From Sphingobium quisquiliarum P25 (GTDB taxonomy: Bacteria; Pseudomonadota; Alphaproteobacteria; Sphingomonadales; Sphingomonadaceae), in contig NZ_ATHO01000055.1 in the NCBI RefSeq assembly GCF_000445065.1, positions 40,202 through 104,201 of the forward strand: 64,000 nucleotides of DNA, written 5' to 3'. Below the pieces are notes generated by a model that had not been told where the DNA came from, did not search any database, and saw only the letters and a program-made list of their open reading frames with translations. Position 1 is the stretch's first letter, and each line of letters opens with the position of its first letter. Position numbers and translations under genes: made by a program. Shown here piece by piece: positions 20,445 to 30,026 of the stretch.

Positions 20445-20519
20445 CCGTTCGTTTCGAGCGCAGTCGAGAAACGGAAAGGCACCCTCAAACCGTTTCTCGA
20501 CTACGCTCGAAACGAACGG
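20445..20519. repeat. Long hairpin repeat after fsa
   Basis: Two 30-base arms (20445-20474 and 20490-20519) are inverted copies with a single mismatch around a 15-base loop; the arm core is CGTTTCGAGCGCAGTCGAGA. The TTCGTTTCGAGCG...GTCGAGAAACG unit is a typical dispersed repeat of sphingomonad genomes. Its position between fsa and the next gene suggests a terminator or mRNA-stabilising role. Confidence 0.85.
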
Positions 20520-20587
20520 GGGATGTAAGTGATTGCCGCAACCTCTGGCCGCGCGCATCATTCTCTCATCCGTGAAGGAGAGGTGTG

Positions 20588-20938
20588 ATGTTCGTCGCGG
20601 TCTATTGGTGGCGGGTGCATCCGGGCAAGGAGGACCAGTTCCGCGCGGCATGGCGGCGTGGAACTGACCTGATCCGGGAGAAATATGGCAGCTACGGCTC
20701 GCGCCTGCATCGCGATGCCGATGGGCGCTTCGTCGGCTATGCGGAATGGCCGGACGAGGAGACCTGGCGCGCGGCCTTTGACCGCAAGATGGTCTATGAC
20801 GACCCGGAAACGCGTGCCGCCTTTGTCGATGCGATCGCCGAAGTGCCCGCCGATGCCGATCCCATCTTCACCATGACCGTGACCGACGACCTGCTTCTGC
20901 GCGCGCGGCCCGATGACAGCCCGCTCGATGGCGAATAG
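20588..20938 (+). CDS. ABM-fold (antibiotic biosynthesis monooxygenase-like) protein
   Basis: A 116-residue single-domain protein with the dimeric alpha/beta-barrel pattern: MFVAVYWWRVHPGKEDQFRAAW, then RLHRDADGRFVGYAEWPDEETW and a closing IFTMTVTDDLLL. Members include small monooxygenases and heme- or quinol-handling enzymes; many are uncharacterised. The ATG at 20588 has GGAG seven bases upstream. The stop region overlaps a 32-codon membrane-protein frame. Confidence 0.8.
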   Translation: MFVAVYWWRVHPGKEDQFRAAWRRGTDLIREKYGSYGSRLHRDADGRFVGYAEWPDEETWRAAFDRKMVYDDPETRAAFVDAIAEVPADADPIFTMTVTDDLLLRARPDDSPLDGE

Positions 20939-21026
20939 GGGCGGCCTTGATTTCGGCTGGGGATTCCTGGCCTTCGCGATGCTGATTGCGGGCGTGCTGC
21001 TGCTGGGCCTGGGCTGGCTCTGGTAA
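20928..21026 (+). CDS. 32-residue single-span membrane microprotein
   Basis: A short frame starts at an ATG inside the last codons of the ABM gene (11-base overlap). It encodes a short polar start (MANRGGLDFGW) followed by one hydrophobic helix GFLAFAMLIAGVLLLGLGWL and ends in Trp. The overlap suggests translational coupling. Composition and the clean stop just before the tRNA gene support a real membrane peptide. No family was recognised. Confidence 0.5.
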   Translation: MANRGGLDFGWGFLAFAMLIAGVLLLGLGWLW

Positions 21027-21046
21027 CAGGCGGCGGAAGCAGCCGA

Positions 21047-21123
21047 TGGCGACCCCGACAGGATTCGAACCTGTGACCATTCGCTTAGAAGGCGAATGCT
21101 CTATCCAGCTGAGCTACGGGGCC
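21047..21123 (-). tRNA. tRNA-Arg (anticodon TCT)
   Basis: The minus strand reads GGCCCCGTAGCTCAGCTGGA with a full cloverleaf: anticodon arm TTCGC-CTTCTAA-GCGAA (anticodon TCT), T-arm ACAGG-TTCGAAT-CCTGT, acceptor closing CGGGGTC, and an encoded CCA at 21047-21049. It decodes AGA. Confidence 0.96.
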
Positions 21124-21210
21124 GCACCGGCGCTTCGATAGCGGGGCTTGTGCCCGCGCGCAATCATGCGCGCCATTGCATTTGCGCGGCGGCCCGATAT
21201 GCAAGTGGCC

Positions 21211-21930
21211 ATGACGGATATGGGGGTTCGGAAAATCGATGCGCAGGCGCTCGCAGAGCGGCCGATGCGCTATTTCGATTTCTTCATCGCCGCCTTCGTC
21301 GCCATATTGCTGCTGTCCAACCTGATCGGCGCGGCGAAGCTGTCGACGCTGTTCGGCTTCACCTTTGGCGCCGGCATCCTTTTCTTCCCGCTGGGCTATG
21401 TGCTGGGCGACGTGCTGACGGAGGTCTACGGCTATGCCCGCGCGCGCCGCTGCGTCTGGGCGGGGTTCGGCGCGATGCTGTTCATGGCGCTGATGAGTTG
21501 GGTGGTGGTGAAACTGCCCCCGGCGCAGGGCTGGCCCGACCAGAAAGCCTATGAGGCGGTGTTCGGCAGCACATGGCGCATCGTCTTCGCGTCGCTCACC
21601 GCCTTCTGGGCGGGCGAGTTCGCCAACAGCTTCGTGCTGGCGAAGATGAAGCTGCTGACGGAGGGCAAGCATCTCTGGATGCGGACCATCGGTTCCACCA
21701 TCGTCGGGCAGGGGGTGGACAGCCTGCTGTTCTACCCGCTCGCCTTCTACGGTGAGTGGACCAATGCCCAGGTGCTGACCGTGATGGTCACCAACTGGCT
21801 GCTGAAGGTCAGCTGGGAAGCGGTGCTGACGCCGGTCACCTATCTGATGGTCAACAGCCTGAAACGCGCCGAAGGGCTCGACATCTATGACGAGGGCACG
21901 GACTTCACCCCGTTCCGCACGCGGCTTTAG
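21211..21930 (+). CDS. yhhQ: Queuosine precursor transporter (YhhQ/VUT family)
   Basis: A 239-residue integral membrane protein with about six helices. Signature stretches are FVAILLLSNLIGAAKL, the PLGYVLGDVLTEVYGYARARR motif, and FWAGEFANSFVLAKMK. The family imports 7-cyano-7-deazaguanine or related bases for queuosine in tRNA. A longer frame begins at 21148, but the ATG at 21211 (MTDMGVRKID) is closer to family starts; Shine-Dalgarno support is weak for all candidates. It lies beside tRNA-Arg and diverges from it. Confidence 0.9.
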   Translation: MTDMGVRKIDAQALAERPMRYFDFFIAAFVAILLLSNLIGAAKLSTLFGFTFGAGILFFPLGYVLGDVLTEVYGYARARRCVWAGFGAMLFMALMSWVVVKLPPAQGWPDQKAYEAVFGSTWRIVFASLTAFWAGEFANSFVLAKMKLLTEGKHLWMRTIGSTIVGQGVDSLLFYPLAFYGEWTNAQVLTVMVTNWLLKVSWEAVLTPVTYLMVNSLKRAEGLDIYDEGTDFTPFRTRL

Positions 21931-21940
21931 GGGAAGAACG

Positions 21941-22684
21941 TCAGCCGGGATACCGCGCCCGCACGAAATACAACCCGTCCGGCGGAGCATTGAGCCCCAG
22001 CGCCGCGCGATCCTTTGCGTCGCGCGCGGCGCGCATGTCCTCCACGGTCCAGCGCCCCATGCCCACCAGCGCGAGGCAGCCGACCATCGAGCGAACCTGA
22101 TGATGTAGGAAGGAGCGCGCCTCCGCATGGATGGCGATGCGGTCGCCGTCACGTTCCACGTCAAGCCGGTCGAGCGACTTGAGCGGGCTCTCCGCCTGGC
22201 AATGCGCCGATCGAAAGGTGGTGAAGTCATGCCGTCCCACCAGCAACTGCGCAGCCTCCTGCATCGCGGCGGCATCCAGCGGCTGGATGACGCGCCAGAC
22301 GAGCCCGCTTTCGAAGGTCAGCGGCGCGCGCCGGTTGGCGATGCGATAGACATAGGAGCGGCCGGTGCAGGAAAAGCGCGCATGCCAGTCACCAGGCACG
22401 ATCTCGCAGCCCATTATGGCGACGGGCTGGGGCCGCAGCCGCGCATTCATCGCTTCCATCAGGCGGAAGGGCGTGATCGGCTTTTCAATGTCCGCATGGG
22501 CGTGCATGGCGAGGCCGTGGACGCCCGCATCGGTGCGGCCAGCCGCGTGGATCACCGCCTGTTCGCCGGTGATGGCGTGGATCGCGTCTTCCAGCGCCTG
22601 CTGCACGCTCGGCCCATGCGCCTGCCTCTGCCAGCCCATGAAGGGGCGGCCGTCAAATTCGACGGTGAAGGCGAAGCGGGTCAT
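21941..22684 (-). CDS. truA: tRNA pseudouridine(38-40) synthase
   Basis: Isomerises uridines 38-40 in the anticodon arm, 247 residues. The catalytic aspartate is Asp52 in [28 protein letters not shown] opens the protein and [11 protein letters not shown] is the second conserved block. The ATG at 22684 has GGAAG eight bases upstream. A frame extending to 22762 is rejected because the extra 26 codons translate a palindromic repeat. It follows fmt in the same direction. Confidence 0.96.
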   Translation of the reverse strand: MTRFAFTVEFDGRPFMGWQRQAHGPSVQQALEDAIHAITGEQAVIHAAGRTDAGVHGLAMHAHADIEKPITPFRLMEAMNARLRPQPVAIMGCEIVPGDWHARFSCTGRSYVYRIANRRAPLTFESGLVWRVIQPLDAAAMQEAAQLLVGRHDFTTFRSAHCQAESPLKSLDRLDVERDGDRIAIHAEARSFLHHQVRSMVGCLALVGMGRWTVEDMRAARDAKDRAALGLNAPPDGLYFVRARYPG

Positions 22685-22689
22685 GCGGT

Positions 22690-22748
22690 CACTTCCGTTC
22701 GCTTCGAGCGTGTCGAGAAGCGCTCCCCGGCCTCGCTCGAAACGGACG
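22690..22748. repeat. Palindromic repeat between fmt and truA
   Basis: CCGTTCGCTTCGAGCGTGTC on the left and CGCTCGAAACGGACGG on the right form an imperfect inverted pair of the same family as the hairpin after fsa. Its left edge supplies the purines of the truA ribosome-binding site. Confidence 0.75.
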
Positions 22749-22758
22749 GTGAACGGCT

Positions 22759-23667
22759 TCAACCATCGACGCGGGTGCCTGCGGGCATGTCGTAGCCGCG
22801 AAGCAGTTCGCCCGGCGGCATGGCCCCCTTGCCCGCGCGCTGGATAAGGGCGGGGCGGATCGAACCATGGCCGCAGCCGATGAGCAGGCTGTTGTCCAGC
22901 AGTTCGCCGCTCGGGCCGCCATGCTCCTCGACATGGGCGGCCAGGATGCGGAAGCGTTCGCCGCGATATTCGAAGAAGGCGCCGGGAAAGGGATTGAAGG
23001 CGCGGATTTGCCGTTCGACCTGATGCGCATCGCGGGTGAAGTCGATCCGCGCCTCGCTCTTTTCGATCTTGGCGGCGTAGGTGACGCCGTCCTCTGGCTG
23101 GGGCACAGGCGGGTGAGCAGGCAGGTCGTCCAGCACCTCCACCATCAATTCCGCTCCGGCCTGCGCCAGTTCCCCGGTCAGCGCGCCTGCCGTCTTGTCC
23201 TCGATCGGGGTCACATGCTTGGCGCGCATGGGCCCGGTGTCGAGTCCCGCTTCCATGTCCATGATGGTGACGCCGGTGACATTATCGCCCCACAGGATCG
23301 CGCGCTGGATCGGCGCGGCGCCGCGCCAGCGGGGGAGCAGCGAGGCATGAATGTTGAGGCAGCCGAAGCGGGGCGCCTCCAATATGGCTTGCGGCAGGAT
23401 CAGGCCGTAGGCGGCGACCACCGCCACGTCTGCGTTCAGCGCGGCGAAGGCGGCCTGCACCTCCGCATCCTTGAGCGAAACCGGCGTGCGCACCTCTATG
23501 CCCATTTCCTCGGCCTGGCTTTGCACGGGTGAGGGGCGCAGCGCCTTGCCGCGCCCTGCCGGACGGGGCGGCTGGCTGTAGACCGCCGCGACCTCATGCC
23601 CGGCTTTGGCCAGCGCGACGAGCGCGGGGACGGCGAAATCGGGGGTTCCCATGTAGATGATGCGCAT
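22759..23667 (-). CDS. fmt: Methionyl-tRNA formyltransferase
   Basis: Adds the formyl group to initiator Met-tRNA, 302 residues. The N-terminal [19 protein letters not shown] and the loop [16 protein letters not shown], preceded by NIHA, are the formyl-folate catalytic site (Asn, His). The C-terminal OB-fold domain ends at 22759. It works with the nearby peptide deformylase gene, def, which lies on the opposite strand beyond recR. The start is ATG at 23667. Confidence 0.97.
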   Translation of the reverse strand: MRIIYMGTPDFAVPALVALAKAGHEVAAVYSQPPRPAGRGKALRPSPVQSQAEEMGIEVRTPVSLKDAEVQAAFAALNADVAVVAAYGLILPQAILEAPRFGCLNIHASLLPRWRGAAPIQRAILWGDNVTGVTIMDMEAGLDTGPMRAKHVTPIEDKTAGALTGELAQAGAELMVEVLDDLPAHPPVPQPEDGVTYAAKIEKSEARIDFTRDAHQVERQIRAFNPFPGAFFEYRGERFRILAAHVEEHGGPSGELLDNSLLIGCGHGSIRPALIQRAGKGAMPPGELLRGYDMPAGTRVDG

Positions 23668-23720
23668 GGCGGCCTCTCAACTCTTTTGACCCCGGACTTG
23701 CAAGCCCCTATCTCGGTTCC

Positions 23721-24317
23721 ATGGCTTCTCCCGAGATCGATGCGTTGACGCAGGCGCTGTCCCGTCTGCCCGGCCTTGGCCCGCGTTCGGCGCGGCGCGC
23801 CGTCCTGCACCTGCTCAAGAAGCGGGAAAGCGCGCTGGAACCGCTGCTGCGCGCACTTGATGCGGTGAACGACCGGCTCGTCACCTGTCATATATGCGGA
23901 AATGTCGACACGGTCGACCCTTGCGGCATCTGCGCCGATCCGCGCCGCGACGCGCGGGCGCTGTGCGTGGTGGAGGATGTGGCCGACCTGTGGGCACTCG
24001 ACAAGTCGCGCCTCTTCCCCGGCCGCTTCCATGTGCTGGGCGGGCGATTGTCGGCGCTAGAAGGGGTGCGGCCTGAGGATCTTTCCATCGACACGCTGAT
24101 CGCGCGGGTCGAGGCGGGCGGCATCGATGAAGTGGTGCTGGCGATGAACGCCACGCTGGAGGGGCAGACCACGGCGCATTATCTGGCCGAGCGGCTGGAG
24201 CGCTTCCCGGTGCGCCTGACGCAGCTTGCGCATGGCGTCCCAGTAGGCGGCGAACTCGACTATCTGGACGAAGGCACGCTGGCGCAGGCGTTGCGCGCGC
24301 GCCGTCCGGTCGCTTGA
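23721..24317 (+). CDS. recR: Recombination mediator RecR
   Basis: A ring-forming partner of RecF/RecO that helps load RecA at gaps, 198 residues. It has an N-terminal HhH ([20 protein letters not shown]), a four-cysteine zinc finger [16 protein letters not shown] at about 56-71, and a Toprim core with [12 protein letters not shown] and a [16 protein letters not shown] tail. The start is ATG at 23721. It is followed by def after 31 bases. Confidence 0.97.
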   Translation: MASPEIDALTQALSRLPGLGPRSARRAVLHLLKKRESALEPLLRALDAVNDRLVTCHICGNVDTVDPCGICADPRRDARALCVVEDVADLWALDKSRLFPGRFHVLGGRLSALEGVRPEDLSIDTLIARVEAGGIDEVVLAMNATLEGQTTAHYLAERLERFPVRLTQLAHGVPVGGELDYLDEGTLAQALRARRPVA

Positions 24318-24348
24318 AAAAGCCCGGCATTAGGGCTATTTTAGCATC

Positions 24349-24879
24349 ATGGCCATTCTTCCGATCCTTGAGGCGCCTGATCCGCGCCTGCGTACCATTT
24401 CGTCTCCGGTGGAGACGATCGATGACGATCTGCAACGCCTGATCGACGATATGTTCGAAACGATGTACGATGCGCCGGGCATCGGCCTTGCGGCGATCCA
24501 GGTGGGCGTGCCCAAGCGCGTGCTGGTGATCGACTTGCAGGAACCCGAATCGGATGAAGAGGGCGCGCCAGCGGTCAAGAAGCCGATGGTGTTCATCAAT
24601 CCTGAGATATTGGAAGGATCGGCGGAACTGTCGGTCTATAATGAAGGTTGCTTGTCGGTGCCGGACCAATATGCCGAGGTGGAACGCCCCGCGACGATCC
24701 GGGCAAGCTGGATGGACCGCGACGGCCGCATCCATGAGGAGCAGCTGGAAGGGCTGCTCGCCACCTGCCTCCAGCATGAGATGGACCATTTGCAGGGCGT
24801 GCTGTTCATCGACCATCTCTCACGCCTCAAGCGCGACATGCTGATGAAGAAGCTGGTGAAGGCGCGCAAGGCGGCCTGA
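24349..24879 (+). CDS. def: Peptide deformylase
   Basis: An iron-dependent enzyme that removes N-formyl groups from nascent proteins, 176 residues. All three motifs are present: [10 protein letters not shown] (about 44-53), EGCLSVP (about 98-104) and HEMDH (about 143-147), giving the Cys and two His metal ligands plus the catalytic Glu. It is the second gene of a recR-def unit closed by a terminator 24 bases downstream. Confidence 0.97.
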   Translation: MAILPILEAPDPRLRTISSPVETIDDDLQRLIDDMFETMYDAPGIGLAAIQVGVPKRVLVIDLQEPESDEEGAPAVKKPMVFINPEILEGSAELSVYNEGCLSVPDQYAEVERPATIRASWMDRDGRIHEEQLEGLLATCLQHEMDHLQGVLFIDHLSRLKRDMLMKKLVKARKAA

Positions 24880-24903
24880 ACGCTGAATCGAAGTGTCAAG
24901 GAA

Positions 24904-24938
24904 GGCGCTCCGGCTGAAAAGCTGGGGCGTCTTTGCTT
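24904..24938 (+). terminator. Terminator after def
   Basis: GGCGCTCCGGCT (24904-24915) pairs with AGCTGGGGCGTC (24920-24931), with some G-U pairs, around a GAAA tetraloop. CTTTGCTT follows. Confidence 0.75.
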
Positions 24939-24986
24939 ATGAGCTATGAGCCGTGCGCTCTGCTCACGATTATTGGCCGCGCTTAA

Positions 24987-25015
24987 AATCCTCCCCATGC
25001 GCCATGGGGAGGATT
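24987..25015. terminator. Perfect hairpin between def and phoB
   Basis: AATCCTCCCCATG-CGC-CATGGGGAGGATT is a perfect 13-base-pair palindrome in the gap between two convergent genes. On the minus strand it is followed by TTTTAAG, so it may end the long phosphate operon. It also resembles dispersed CCTCCCC repeats. Confidence 0.65.
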
Positions 25016-25073
25016 CGAGTAGCTGCAAACCTTCCTTTTGCGTTCCTTTGGCTCAGCCGGAGGCCATTCCGGC

Positions 25074-25775
25074 TCAGCCCACCCCGTCCGTGTCCAGCGC
25101 ATATCCGGCAGACCGGACCGTGCGGATGATGTCGCGATATTTCCCGTCCGCGTTGATCGCCTTGCGCAGGCGGCGGATATGCACGTCAACGGTGCGCAGT
25201 TCGATATCGCTATCCTGTCCCCAGACGCTGTCGAGCAGCCGCTCGCGCGAAAACACCCAGCCCGGATGCTCCAGGAAATGCTTGAGCAGCCGGAATTCGG
25301 TGGGGCCGAGCGGGATCACCTGGCCGCCACGGCGGACCTTGTGGCCGACCGTGTCCATTTCGACATCGGCGAAGGTCAGCGTCTCACCCGCCAGCGCAGG
25401 GCGGACGCGGCGCAGCACCGCGCCGACGCGGGCGACCAGTTCGCGGGGGGAAAAGGGCTTGGTCACATAATCGTCCGCGCCCGTTTCCAGCCCGCGCACG
25501 CGATCTTCTTCTTCCCCGCGCGCCGTCAGCATGATGATGGGCACATTGGCCGTGCCGTTCATGCGGCGCAGGCGGCGGCAGACCTCGATCCCCGACAGGC
25601 TTTCGACCATCCAGTCGAGCAGAACGATGTCAGGCACATTTTCCTGCGCCAGGATCAGCGCTTCCTCACCATCGACGGTGTGGGCGACTTCGAAATCTTC
25701 ACGCTTGAAATGCCAGATGAGAAGTTCTGCGAGCGCCGCGTCATCTTCGACCAGAAGCATCTTGGCTCTCGCCAT
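25074..25775 (-). CDS. phoB: Phosphate regulon response regulator PhoB
   Basis: OmpR-family response regulator of 233 residues. The receiver domain has MLLVEDD, the phospho-acceptor Asp54 in DIVLLDWMVES and the TGADDYVTKPFSPREL switch region. The winged-helix domain has PTEFRLLKHFLEHPGWVFSR and VDVHIRRLRKAI. The ATG at 25775 has GGAGG six bases upstream and sits two bases after the phoU stop, so it is the last gene of the operon. Once phosphorylated it would bind Pho boxes such as that ahead of pstS. Confidence 0.97.
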   Translation of the reverse strand: MARAKMLLVEDDAALAELLIWHFKREDFEVAHTVDGEEALILAQENVPDIVLLDWMVESLSGIEVCRRLRRMNGTANVPIIMLTARGEEEDRVRGLETGADDYVTKPFSPRELVARVGAVLRRVRPALAGETLTFADVEMDTVGHKVRRGGQVIPLGPTEFRLLKHFLEHPGWVFSRERLLDSVWGQDSDIELRTVDVHIRRLRKAINADGKYRDIIRTVRSAGYALDTDGVG

Positions 25776-25777
25776 AT

Positions 25778-26473
25778 TCAGTCCTCCAGGGGCTGGGTGC
25801 CGCCGCGCTCGCGCTCCGGCAGGGTCTGGCCGGTCGCGGCATAATAGACCATCTCGGCGACGTTGGTGGCATGGTCGCCGATCCGCTCGATATTCTTGGC
25901 GATGAACAGCAGATGCGCGCATTCGCTGATCGTCTTGGGATTTTCGACCATGAAGGTGACGAGCGTGCGGAACACGCTGTTGTAGAAATCGTCGACCACC
26001 GTATCGCGCTTGCATACCGCCACGGCCAGGTCCGCATCGCGCGCGGCGAAGGCGTTCAGCGCGTCATGCACCATCTCGCCCGCGACCTGGCCCATCGAAG
26101 GAAGAAGCGCGATCGGCTCCTGCGTGCGCTGGTTGGACGCGACCAGCGGCACGCGCTTGGCGATATTCTTGGCATAGTCGCCGATGCGTTCGACCACGCC
26201 GACGATCTTCAGCGCCGCGATCACGTCGCGCAGGTCGTTGGCCATGGGCGCGCGCAGGGCGATGATCTCGATCGCCAGTTTCTCGACCTCCGCCTCGATC
26301 GCGTCGATGCGCTTGTCGCCGGTCACGACTTCCGCCGCCAGCGCCTTGTCATGGCGTTGCAGCGCCAGCATCGCGTTTTCGATCGCCGATTCCGCGCGCC
26401 CGCCCATTTCGGCGATCAGGCCGCGCAGCTTGTCCATTTCCTCGTCAAAGGCCTTGATCGTATGTTCTGCCAT
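25778..26473 (-). CDS. phoU: Phosphate signalling protein PhoU
   Basis: A 231-residue, all-helical protein with two PhoU repeats: FDEEMDKLRGLIAEMGGRAE and LRDVIAALKIVGVVERIGDY early, and FIAKNIERIGDHATNVAEMV late. The E/DxxxD metal motifs are preserved. It dampens PhoR signalling through the Pst transporter. The ATG at 26473 with GGAGA eight bases upstream is preferred over 26494. Confidence 0.96.
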   Translation of the reverse strand: MAEHTIKAFDEEMDKLRGLIAEMGGRAESAIENAMLALQRHDKALAAEVVTGDKRIDAIEAEVEKLAIEIIALRAPMANDLRDVIAALKIVGVVERIGDYAKNIAKRVPLVASNQRTQEPIALLPSMGQVAGEMVHDALNAFAARDADLAVAVCKRDTVVDDFYNSVFRTLVTFMVENPKTISECAHLLFIAKNIERIGDHATNVAEMVYYAATGQTLPERERGGTQPLED

Positions 26474-26534
26474 GTCTCGTCTCTCCGCTGGCATCGTTTC
26501 TTGCAGGCCGATGCCGGGTGTTTCGTTCGCCGGC

Positions 26535-27326
26535 TCAGCCGTAGCGGCCGGTGATATAATCCTTGGTCCGCTCCTGCCGCGGATTGGTGAAGATGTCAGA
26601 CGTCACGCCATATTCGACCAGTTCGCCCAGGTGGAAGAAAGCGGTGCGCTGCGACACGCGCGCGGCCTGCTGCATATTGTGGGTGACGATGACGATGGCA
26701 TAGCGGCCGCGCAGTTCGTGGATCAACTCCTCGATCTTGGCCGTGGCGATCGGGTCGAGGGCCGAGCAGGGCTCGTCCATCAATATGACTTCGGGTTCGA
26801 CGGCAATGGCGCGGCCGATGCACAGGCGCTGCTGCTGACCACCCGACAGGGCGGTGCCGCTGTCGTTCAGGCGGTCCTTCACTTCCTCCCACAGGCCAGC
26901 GCGGCGCAGCGACTTTTCGACGATGACGTCAAGGTCCGCCTTGCTGCTGGCAAGGCCGTGGATGCGCGGCCCGTAGGCGATATTTTCGTAGATCGACTTG
27001 GGGAAGGGGTTGGGTTTCTGGAACACCATGCCGACCCGCGCGCGCAGCTGCACCACGTCCATGCTGGGGGCATAGATATCCTCGCCGTCCAGCGTGATCG
27101 TGCCTTCGACCCGCGCGCTCGCCACCGTGTCGTTCATGCGGTTGAGCGTGCGCAGGAAGGTCGACTTGCCGCAGCCCGACGGGCCGATGAAGGCCGTGAC
27201 ATTGTCCATGTCGACGTCGATGGAGACGCCCTTGATCGCCTGCTTTTCGCCGTAAAAGACCTTCACGTCGCGCGCGGTCATCTTGGTTTCGGTGGCTGGC
27301 ACCAGGGTTTGCGGTTCGTGCATCAT
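26535..27326 (-). CDS. pstB: Phosphate ABC transporter ATP-binding protein
   Basis: The ATPase of the high-affinity phosphate importer, 263 residues. It has Walker [20 protein letters not shown], the signature [17 protein letters not shown], Walker [21 protein letters not shown] and the switch [12 protein letters not shown]. An ATG at 27326 just past the pstA stop (27329) is used; the in-frame GTG at 27335 would overlap pstA. Confidence 0.97.
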   Translation of the reverse strand: MMHEPQTLVPATETKMTARDVKVFYGEKQAIKGVSIDVDMDNVTAFIGPSGCGKSTFLRTLNRMNDTVASARVEGTITLDGEDIYAPSMDVVQLRARVGMVFQKPNPFPKSIYENIAYGPRIHGLASSKADLDVIVEKSLRRAGLWEEVKDRLNDSGTALSGGQQQRLCIGRAIAVEPEVILMDEPCSALDPIATAKIEELIHELRGRYAIVIVTHNMQQAARVSQRTAFFHLGELVEYGVTSDIFTNPRQERTKDYITGRYG

Positions 27327-27328
27327 CG

Positions 27329-28573
27329 TTACCACCGTTTTTCAAACTTGTTGCGCAGGTAGATGGCGAGGCCGTTCATCGCGAGCAGGAAGATCAGCAG
27401 GACGATGATGGCGGCGGATGTCTTTTCGACAAAGCCCTTGGAGACTTCGTCCGACCAGAGGAAGATCTGCACCGGCAGCACCGTTGCGGGATCGGTAATC
27501 CCGCCCGGCGGCGTGGCGATGAAGGCGCGCATGCCGATCATCAGCAGCGGCGCGGTTTCGCCCAGGGCGCGGGCCATGCCGATGATCGTGCCGGTGAGGA
27601 TGCCGGGCAAAGCGAGCGGCAGGACATGGTGGAACACCACCTGCACGGGGCTGGCCCCGATGCCGAGGGCGGCGTCGCGGATGCTGGGCGGCACCGACTT
27701 GATGGCGTTGCGGCCCGCTATGACGATGACCGGCATGGTCATCAGCGCCAGCGTCATGCCCCCGACGAGCGCCGCCGAGCGCGGCAGGTGCAGGAAGTTG
27801 AGGAAGATCGACAGGCCCAGCAGGCCGAAGATGATGGAGGGGACGGCCGCCAGATTGTTGATCGACACTTCGATGATGTCGGTCAGCCAGTTCTTGCGCG
27901 CATATTCCTCCAGATAGACGGCGGTCGCAACGCCGATGGGGAAGCTCAGCACCAGCGTCACCAGCATCGTCAGCAACGATCCCTTGAACGCGCCCCAGAT
28001 GCCGACCTGCGTCGGATCGGTGCCGTCGCTGCCCGTCAGGAAGCCGGTGTTGAAGCCGGTCGACAGAAGGCCAGCTTTTTTCAGGCGATCGACGGCCGCT
28101 TCGGCTTCGGGCGCGCCATCGCTCTTGGCGGCAAGGTCGATCGCGGTGGAGGCGGGCAGGCGCAGCGTTTCCGTCCGCCCAAGGATTTCGGGATCAGCCT
28201 TGATCGCGTCGCGCAGAACGGTCCAGGCGGTGGGGGACACCCATTCTTCGGCATCGGGGCCGAGCGCCTTCTTCACGACTTCGCCCGTCACCATCGGCAG
28301 GTTGGCGTTGGCGAGCGCCTGATCAGTGATCGCGGCGGGGTCCAGCAGGATGGGGGAGGCCGGGAAGTCGGTCTTCACCGCGATCTCCGTGCGCGTGAAG
28401 CCGTTGAGGCCGTTGCCCAGCATGCTGAACAGCAGGAAGGCGAGGAAAGCGGCGGACAGCAGCACCGCGAGCAGGCCCGCGGCCTTGAACCGGCGCTCAG
28501 ACGCATAGCGCCGCGCGATCCGCCTGCGCATGGCGTCCGACTTCCAGTCGGTGGGGAGGCGTTTTGCGGTCAT
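27329..28573 (-). CDS. pstA: Phosphate ABC transporter permease PstA (extended)
   Basis: A 414-residue permease, well above the roughly 280-300 of E. coli PstA. After the first helix ([19 protein letters not shown]) comes a periplasmic domain of about 130 residues of the DUF3333 type. The core then has five helices with the EAA-like loop [20 protein letters not shown]. Extended PstA forms are common in alphaproteobacteria. It follows pstC after a 49-base gap. Confidence 0.94.
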   Translation of the reverse strand: MTAKRLPTDWKSDAMRRRIARRYASERRFKAAGLLAVLLSAAFLAFLLFSMLGNGLNGFTRTEIAVKTDFPASPILLDPAAITDQALANANLPMVTGEVVKKALGPDAEEWVSPTAWTVLRDAIKADPEILGRTETLRLPASTAIDLAAKSDGAPEAEAAVDRLKKAGLLSTGFNTGFLTGSDGTDPTQVGIWGAFKGSLLTMLVTLVLSFPIGVATAVYLEEYARKNWLTDIIEVSINNLAAVPSIIFGLLGLSIFLNFLHLPRSAALVGGMTLALMTMPVIVIAGRNAIKSVPPSIRDAALGIGASPVQVVFHHVLPLALPGILTGTIIGMARALGETAPLLMIGMRAFIATPPGGITDPATVLPVQIFLWSDEVSKGFVEKTSAAIIVLLIFLLAMNGLAIYLRNKFEKRW

Positions 28574-28622
28574 AGCGCTTTCCCGTTCGGACCCAGGATG
28601 AACGGCGTAGGTAAGGACAGGC

Positions 28623-30017
28623 TCATTCGTAGGCCTCGCGATATTTCTTCACGACCCGCAGGGCCACGATGTTGAGCAGCAGCGTCACCACGAACAGGAC
28701 GAGGCCCAGGGCGAATGCCGCCAGCGTCTTGGCGCTGTCGAATTCCTGGTCGCCGGTCAAAAGCTGCACGATCTGCGTCGTCACCGTCGTCACGCTGGCG
28801 AACGGGTTCAGGGTGAGGTTGGCGGCAAGGCCAGCAGCCATCACCACGATCATCGTTTCGCCGATCGCGCGGCTCACCGCCAGCAGCACGCCGCCGACCA
28901 CGCCCGGCAGGGCAGCGGGGATCAGCACCTTGCGGATCGTCTCGCTGGTGGTCGCGCCCATGGCCAGGCTGCCGTCGCGCATCGATTGCGGCACGGCGGC
29001 GATGCTGTCGTCGGCCATGGAGGAAACGAACGGGATGATCATCACGCCCATGACCAGACCGGCCGCCAGCGCGCTTTCCGACGATGCGCCATGAATGCCG
29101 ATCGCAACGGCGAAGTCGCGCAGCGCGGGCGCGATGGTGAGCGCGGCGAAATAGCCGTAGACCACCGTCGGAACGCCCGCCAGCACCTCAAGCATCGGCT
29201 TCATCCACCTGCGGACGGCGGGACGGGCATATTGGGTCAGATAGACGGCGCTCATCAGCCCCAGGGGGATGGCGACGACCATGGCGATGATCGCGCCGAT
29301 GAAGATGGTGCCCCAGAAAAGCGGCACCGCCCCGAACGCATCGTCATTGCCATAGCCGAGCGCCGCCGATTGGGGGCTCCATTTCGTGCCGAACAGGAAA
29401 TCGACGGGGCTCACCATCGAAAAGAAGCGGAAGCTTTCCCACAATAGCGACACCACGATCCCCAGCGTCGTGACGATCGCCAGCAGAGAGGCGATCAGCA
29501 ACGCCGCCATCACCAGCCGCTCCACCCGCGTGCGCGCCCGGAAATCGGGGCGAACGCGGGTAAAGGCGTAAGCGCCCCCAGCAAAGGCGAGGACGATCGC
29601 CAGCGCCGCCCCGGCATAGCCGAACTTGTCGCTCGCCTGCCGGTAGGGTTCGACAAGGCCCTGCGAAAGCGGGTTGAACGCGCCCGCCTGACGCCCGGTC
29701 GCAATCGCGCGGGCTTCGGCCAGCACTGCGGAGCGCGAAAAGGCGTCGGCGGGCAGGTCCTGCGCCGCCGGGCTTTGCAGCACATCCTGCGTCACGAGGC
29801 CCGGCGCGACATTCGACCAGACGGCAAGGAAGATGGCCGCCGGAATGAGCGTCCACAGCGCGACATACCAGCCATGATAGCCCGGAAGGCTGTGCACCGC
29901 GTCGCGCCGTCCCGACGCCCGCGCCGTGGATTGCAGCCGCAGCGCGCGGGCGCGGGCGCTGACCCAGGCGATCGCGCCTAGGCCGGCCAGCAGCAGGAGG
30001 ATTGCAGGACCTGTCAT
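28623..30017 (-). CDS. pstC: Phosphate ABC transporter permease PstC (extended)
   Basis: A 464-residue inner-membrane permease. The extra N-terminal part has two helices and a periplasmic segment of about 90 residues (DVLQSPAAQDLPADAF region). The C-terminal half is a typical MetI-fold permease with the loop DGSLAMGATTSETIRKVLIP. It pairs with PstA to form the channel, with PstB below and PstS outside. Confidence 0.94.
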   Translation of the reverse strand: MTGPAILLLLAGLGAIAWVSARARALRLQSTARASGRRDAVHSLPGYHGWYVALWTLIPAAIFLAVWSNVAPGLVTQDVLQSPAAQDLPADAFSRSAVLAEARAIATGRQAGAFNPLSQGLVEPYRQASDKFGYAGAALAIVLAFAGGAYAFTRVRPDFRARTRVERLVMAALLIASLLAIVTTLGIVVSLLWESFRFFSMVSPVDFLFGTKWSPQSAALGYGNDDAFGAVPLFWGTIFIGAIIAMVVAIPLGLMSAVYLTQYARPAVRRWMKPMLEVLAGVPTVVYGYFAALTIAPALRDFAVAIGIHGASSESALAAGLVMGVMIIPFVSSMADDSIAAVPQSMRDGSLAMGATTSETIRKVLIPAALPGVVGGVLLAVSRAIGETMIVVMAAGLAANLTLNPFASVTTVTTQIVQLLTGDQEFDSAKTLAAFALGLVLFVVTLLLNIVALRVVKKYREAYE

Positions 30018-30026
30018 CGTCTTCGC

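Noticed and set aside
22685..22762. N-terminal extension of truA
   Set aside because: These codons translate a dispersed palindromic repeat. The ATG at 22684 has a ribosome-binding site and matches the family start.
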